Part shown: one piece after another, positions 61,758 through 64,000 of the stretch | Layout of the letters: each line of letters begins with the position of its first letter | Numbering within the stretch: position 1 is the stretch's first letter | Origin: Scolanthus callimorphus | Taxonomy: Eukaryota > Cnidaria > Anthozoa > Actiniaria > Edwardsiidae | Direction of reading: 5' to 3' | Assembly: GCA_033964015.1 (NCBI GenBank) | Contig: CM066925.1 | Span: 8,788,204-8,852,203 of the forward strand | Length of the DNA stretch: 64,000 bases | Program-made: the position numbers and the translations under genes | The notes under the pieces: generated by a model | What the model saw: the letters and a program-made list of their open reading frames with translations, nothing else | Told to the model about the DNA's origin: nothing | Databases searched by the model: none

Positions 61758-63838
61758 CACTACTGGAGGGAACCATGTGAAATTCATGTGAAATGTGTGT
61801 GAAATGGTCATGTGAAATTAGACCGTATTTCACATGGTATTTCACATGTTAACCATGTGAAATGATGGTGTGAAATGGATGTGAACTGGGCTGATCCTTT
61901 TCACATCATAAAAACATGTGAAATTCATGTGAAATTTATGGGACTATATGGACTGCGTATATGTGAAATTGGTGTGAAATTGTTTAGGATGTGAAATTCA
62001 GAGATTTGATGCAGACCTGCAGCTGCATTAACACGAGAACATCATCCCAAAAAATACCTGTGCATGTACTGGAGCATTGTTGCTGTTTAATCATAGAAAT
62101 TATTAATAACAGCTCCACAGTCTAATGTTAAAAAGCATAAGATAGGAGAACAATAAAAGCGTACTCACACTGTAGAAGTTGAGAAAATATTATGTGAAAT
62201 ATTTTTACCATATGTGAAAAAACAAATTACACTACAACGACTTTGCCACTTCTGGAAATTAAAAATTGTTTCCTAATATAAAATCACTGGTAAAGGCATA
62301 TAGTGTCATGATATGATGATCATTTCTTTTCAGAGTTTACATAACATAATAGGTATGCACCGGAAACGCGTGATATTTCAATTTCTCCGTTGGAGCTGTA
62401 AAAAGTGTCAAAATTTATAAACACGCTTAATTACAAACTGATGCAGAAGTTCATACCAACAATCATGCAGAACTTAGGAGTTATTAATCAGTTATGGCTC
62501 ACATTCGTAAGGGCAATTGTTCATCACAATTATTCAGAGGTGAGAGACAACATTTAACGATCACATTTTGAGGGCTTATGAAGACCGAAGACCTAAAGCT
62601 GATCGATTATAAAGCCGATTGATCGCCGGATCGCCGAGTTCAAAATAAAACCTACGTAGCGTGTTTCTGCATCAACATACTCTCATTCCGATAAACCAGA
62701 ACAAAAGGCTAAGTTTCTAGTTTAACAGTGCAATGACTATTTAGAATTACCCGTAACTTATTTGCACAAAGGGCAATTCAAAGTGTAGGTTATAAACAAA
62801 GGTTAAATTAACTTTTGATTCACATTATTATAAACTAGACGCCGGCGCGCGGCTCGTGCGAGTACGAAAAGGCCGCTATCGATACACTTTAAATGAATCC
62901 CAATGAGGTGAAATAAACTATTCCAGTTTTCAACGAACTGACTTCTTCAAGTTAGTTGTTTCTTATTTAACAAGTACTTTACGTATTTAAATACACGGCC
63001 GAAGTATAATAAGCGCTGAAGTGATAAGAATGCATCATGAACTCTGTGGACTCACCTATAACGGAAGCATTGCTTTGCTTTTCCTCGGTAGTACAATCAG
63101 GAAAACATAAGAAGAAATCGCGGACTAGACGATGATCACCTTTGTGTGTCAGGGCATGAAGTTTGCCAGAAATAATACTGCCATTTTGAGAAACTCCGAT
63201 CCATGAACTGTGTGTAGGATGTTCGTTATTGAAATATGATCCTATGCTGAAATCGGCGCCCTTTTATACTAGCCAATTAGATGCGACATTGAATCGGCCC
63301 AGTCCCGCTCGGACATTTCACTCAATCGAAAATTGTCAGCACGCAATATTCTATTTTTGAAATAGCACGAACAAAAATGTATCGTTTCTGTGATGTATAT
63401 AACAATTTTTCTTTACACTCAGGCGAAGTCCCTTATAGTTTTATTTAGCGATATTTTTCGATAGAAGATTTAACTACACCGTGGTTTTACTGCAGAATAA
63501 ACACATTCAACAAATTTTTCATCAGCCAATGTACCTATTTAGGATCGAGGTAATTGAAATTTTGCTTTGAAAAATTTTTTTGAGGAATAATTCCAGAAGC
63601 AGTGGATGTTCAAGTTTGTCCTTTTTTCTAGAAAAAAATTCACAGTTATTTCACATGATGATAATCATTTCACATTAATTTCACAACATGTGAAATAAGA
63701 CTTCTCTTCAGAAAAATATTTCACATGCATTTCACATGATTCGCCATTTCACATCATCAGTTTCACATGCTTGATTTCACATGTTTTGTGTTTCACACTA
63801 AGTTCACATCATTTTTCACATGGTTCCTTCCAGTAGTG
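61758..63838. mobile_element. CACTA (EnSpm-like) DNA transposon, 2,081 bp, probably non-autonomous
   Basis: Termini CACTACTGGAGGGAACCATG and the complement of CATGGTTCCTTCCAGTAGTG begin with CACTA, and ATC stands on both sides (61755-61757 and 63839-63841), the 3-bp target duplication of this superfamily. The subterminal 200 bases on each side carry a dozen or more copies of CATGTGAAA or its complement, like transposase-binding arrays. No transposase was recognised inside. Confidence 0.88.
63056..63272 (-). promoter_or_regulatory. Possible promoter and first exon inside the CACTA element
   Basis: On the minus strand TATAAAAG (63268-63261) is followed by an open stretch of about 65 codons (HPTHSSWIGVSQNGSIISGK, HALTHKGDHRLVRDFFLCF, then CTTEEKQSNASVI) to donor TATAG/GTGAGT at 63056. 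No in-frame ATG was found. It may be the start of the element's own transcript or a captured fragment. Confidence 0.35.
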
Positions 63839-64000
63839 ATCCCTGACAGATGCAAGCAAGATGGTTTCTGTGAGTGTGGCATGCCTTGTGCAGAGGAACT
63901 TAGCAAGTGCAAATACTGCTCCAGTGTGATATGGGAAGATATTGATAACTGTGCTAAAGATGGCATTCTGTCACTGAAACTGAAGGCTCTCATCAAAAGG

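Larger units (their letters stand above)
58661..63996 (+). pseudogene. Broken copy of a large multi-copy ORF family, interrupted by a CACTA element
   Basis: A short exon (58661-58798: MARPREKERFRIGEWAQQN, stop, then in another frame LMELNQNLQQLDSEINQLKR) has donor AAAG/GTAAGG. The main part starts at the acceptor TTTTTTTTTAG near 59671 and runs about 430 codons to 60890, including LGADGAPFGKANEACAWLVS and MKWLAKFSGELSNAATYPCS. The frame then shifts near 60890 (TNPSQEQTLRTKTCSYIASL), 61190 (YNKVLRWFKEKRSTGADFEF) and 61665 (RWERVFRHEHMINVWLRH). A CACTA element sits at 61758-63838. A Cys-rich tail (RCKQDGFCECGMPC; CKYCSSVIWE) continues past the window end. The family looks transposon-related, but I cannot name it or assign catalytic residues. 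Confidence 0.72.

Overview
The window is animal nuclear DNA, most likely from a cnidarian (anthozoan, coral- or anemone-like). The evidence is spliced genes with GT-AG introns and phase-consistent exon joins, an intronless class A GPCR, an NB-ARC/TPR/ZU5/Death protein of a kind expanded in cnidarians, a Penelope-like retroelement, tRNA-derived SINEs, and a very high density of palindromic (fold-back) DNA elements. The base composition is A+T rich. The phylum is an inference from gene content. Nothing prokaryotic was seen.

Layout. 1-14.5 kb: a minus-strand E2F-type transcription factor gene. Its DNA-binding exon (10578-10789), coiled-coil exon (6952-7089) and start of the marked box (about 6759-6853) are well supported, and a long terminal exon (2010-2720) probably belongs to it. 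It lies among minisatellites, tandem duplications and MITE-like palindromes. 14.8-16.5 kb: a decayed multi-copy ORF with a frameshift and an in-frame stop. 16.5-23 kb: palindromic elements around an intronless GPCR gene (20556-21560).

23.2-46.9 kb: the main gene, plus strand, about 13 exons and about 1,560 codons. The protein order is a DED-like N-terminus, NB-ARC ATPase, TPRs, an acidic linker, ZU5, ZU5, a UPA-like region, a helical region and a C-terminal Death domain. The tail from the first ZU5 onward matches the layout of PIDD, including an HFS motif at the end of the second ZU5 where PIDD and FIIND proteins self-cleave. The sensor half is NB-ARC/TPR instead of LRR. Two reading-frame problems (exon 3 and the exon 10/11 join) mean the locus is either a recent pseudogene or carries single-base assembly errors. 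Its introns hold a 5'-truncated Penelope-like element with 164-bp inverted repeats, itself nested in an older fold-back element, plus SINEs, MITEs and poly-G-flanked repeats.

47-57.3 kb: mostly repeats. They include SINE remnants, a 290-bp near-perfect palindrome, a LINE reverse-transcriptase remnant split by a 664-bp fold-back element and followed by a 340-bp ATTCT array, an 85-bp satellite with a roughly 1-kb higher-order unit, and a 1,247-bp palindrome with 560-bp arms for which an unoccupied copy of the target survives 2.5 kb away. 57.8-58.1 kb: a first exon of a small single-pass membrane, collagen-like-family protein with a one-base frameshift. 58.7-64 kb: a broken copy of a large multi-copy ORF family, interrupted by a 2,081-bp CACTA-type DNA transposon with a 3-bp target duplication and dense subterminal repeats.

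The E2F, GPCR and NB-ARC genes show no sign of acting together. They are ordinary neighbours in a repeat-rich animal genome. Exon boundaries come from splice-site consensus and phase matching read by eye, without transcript evidence.
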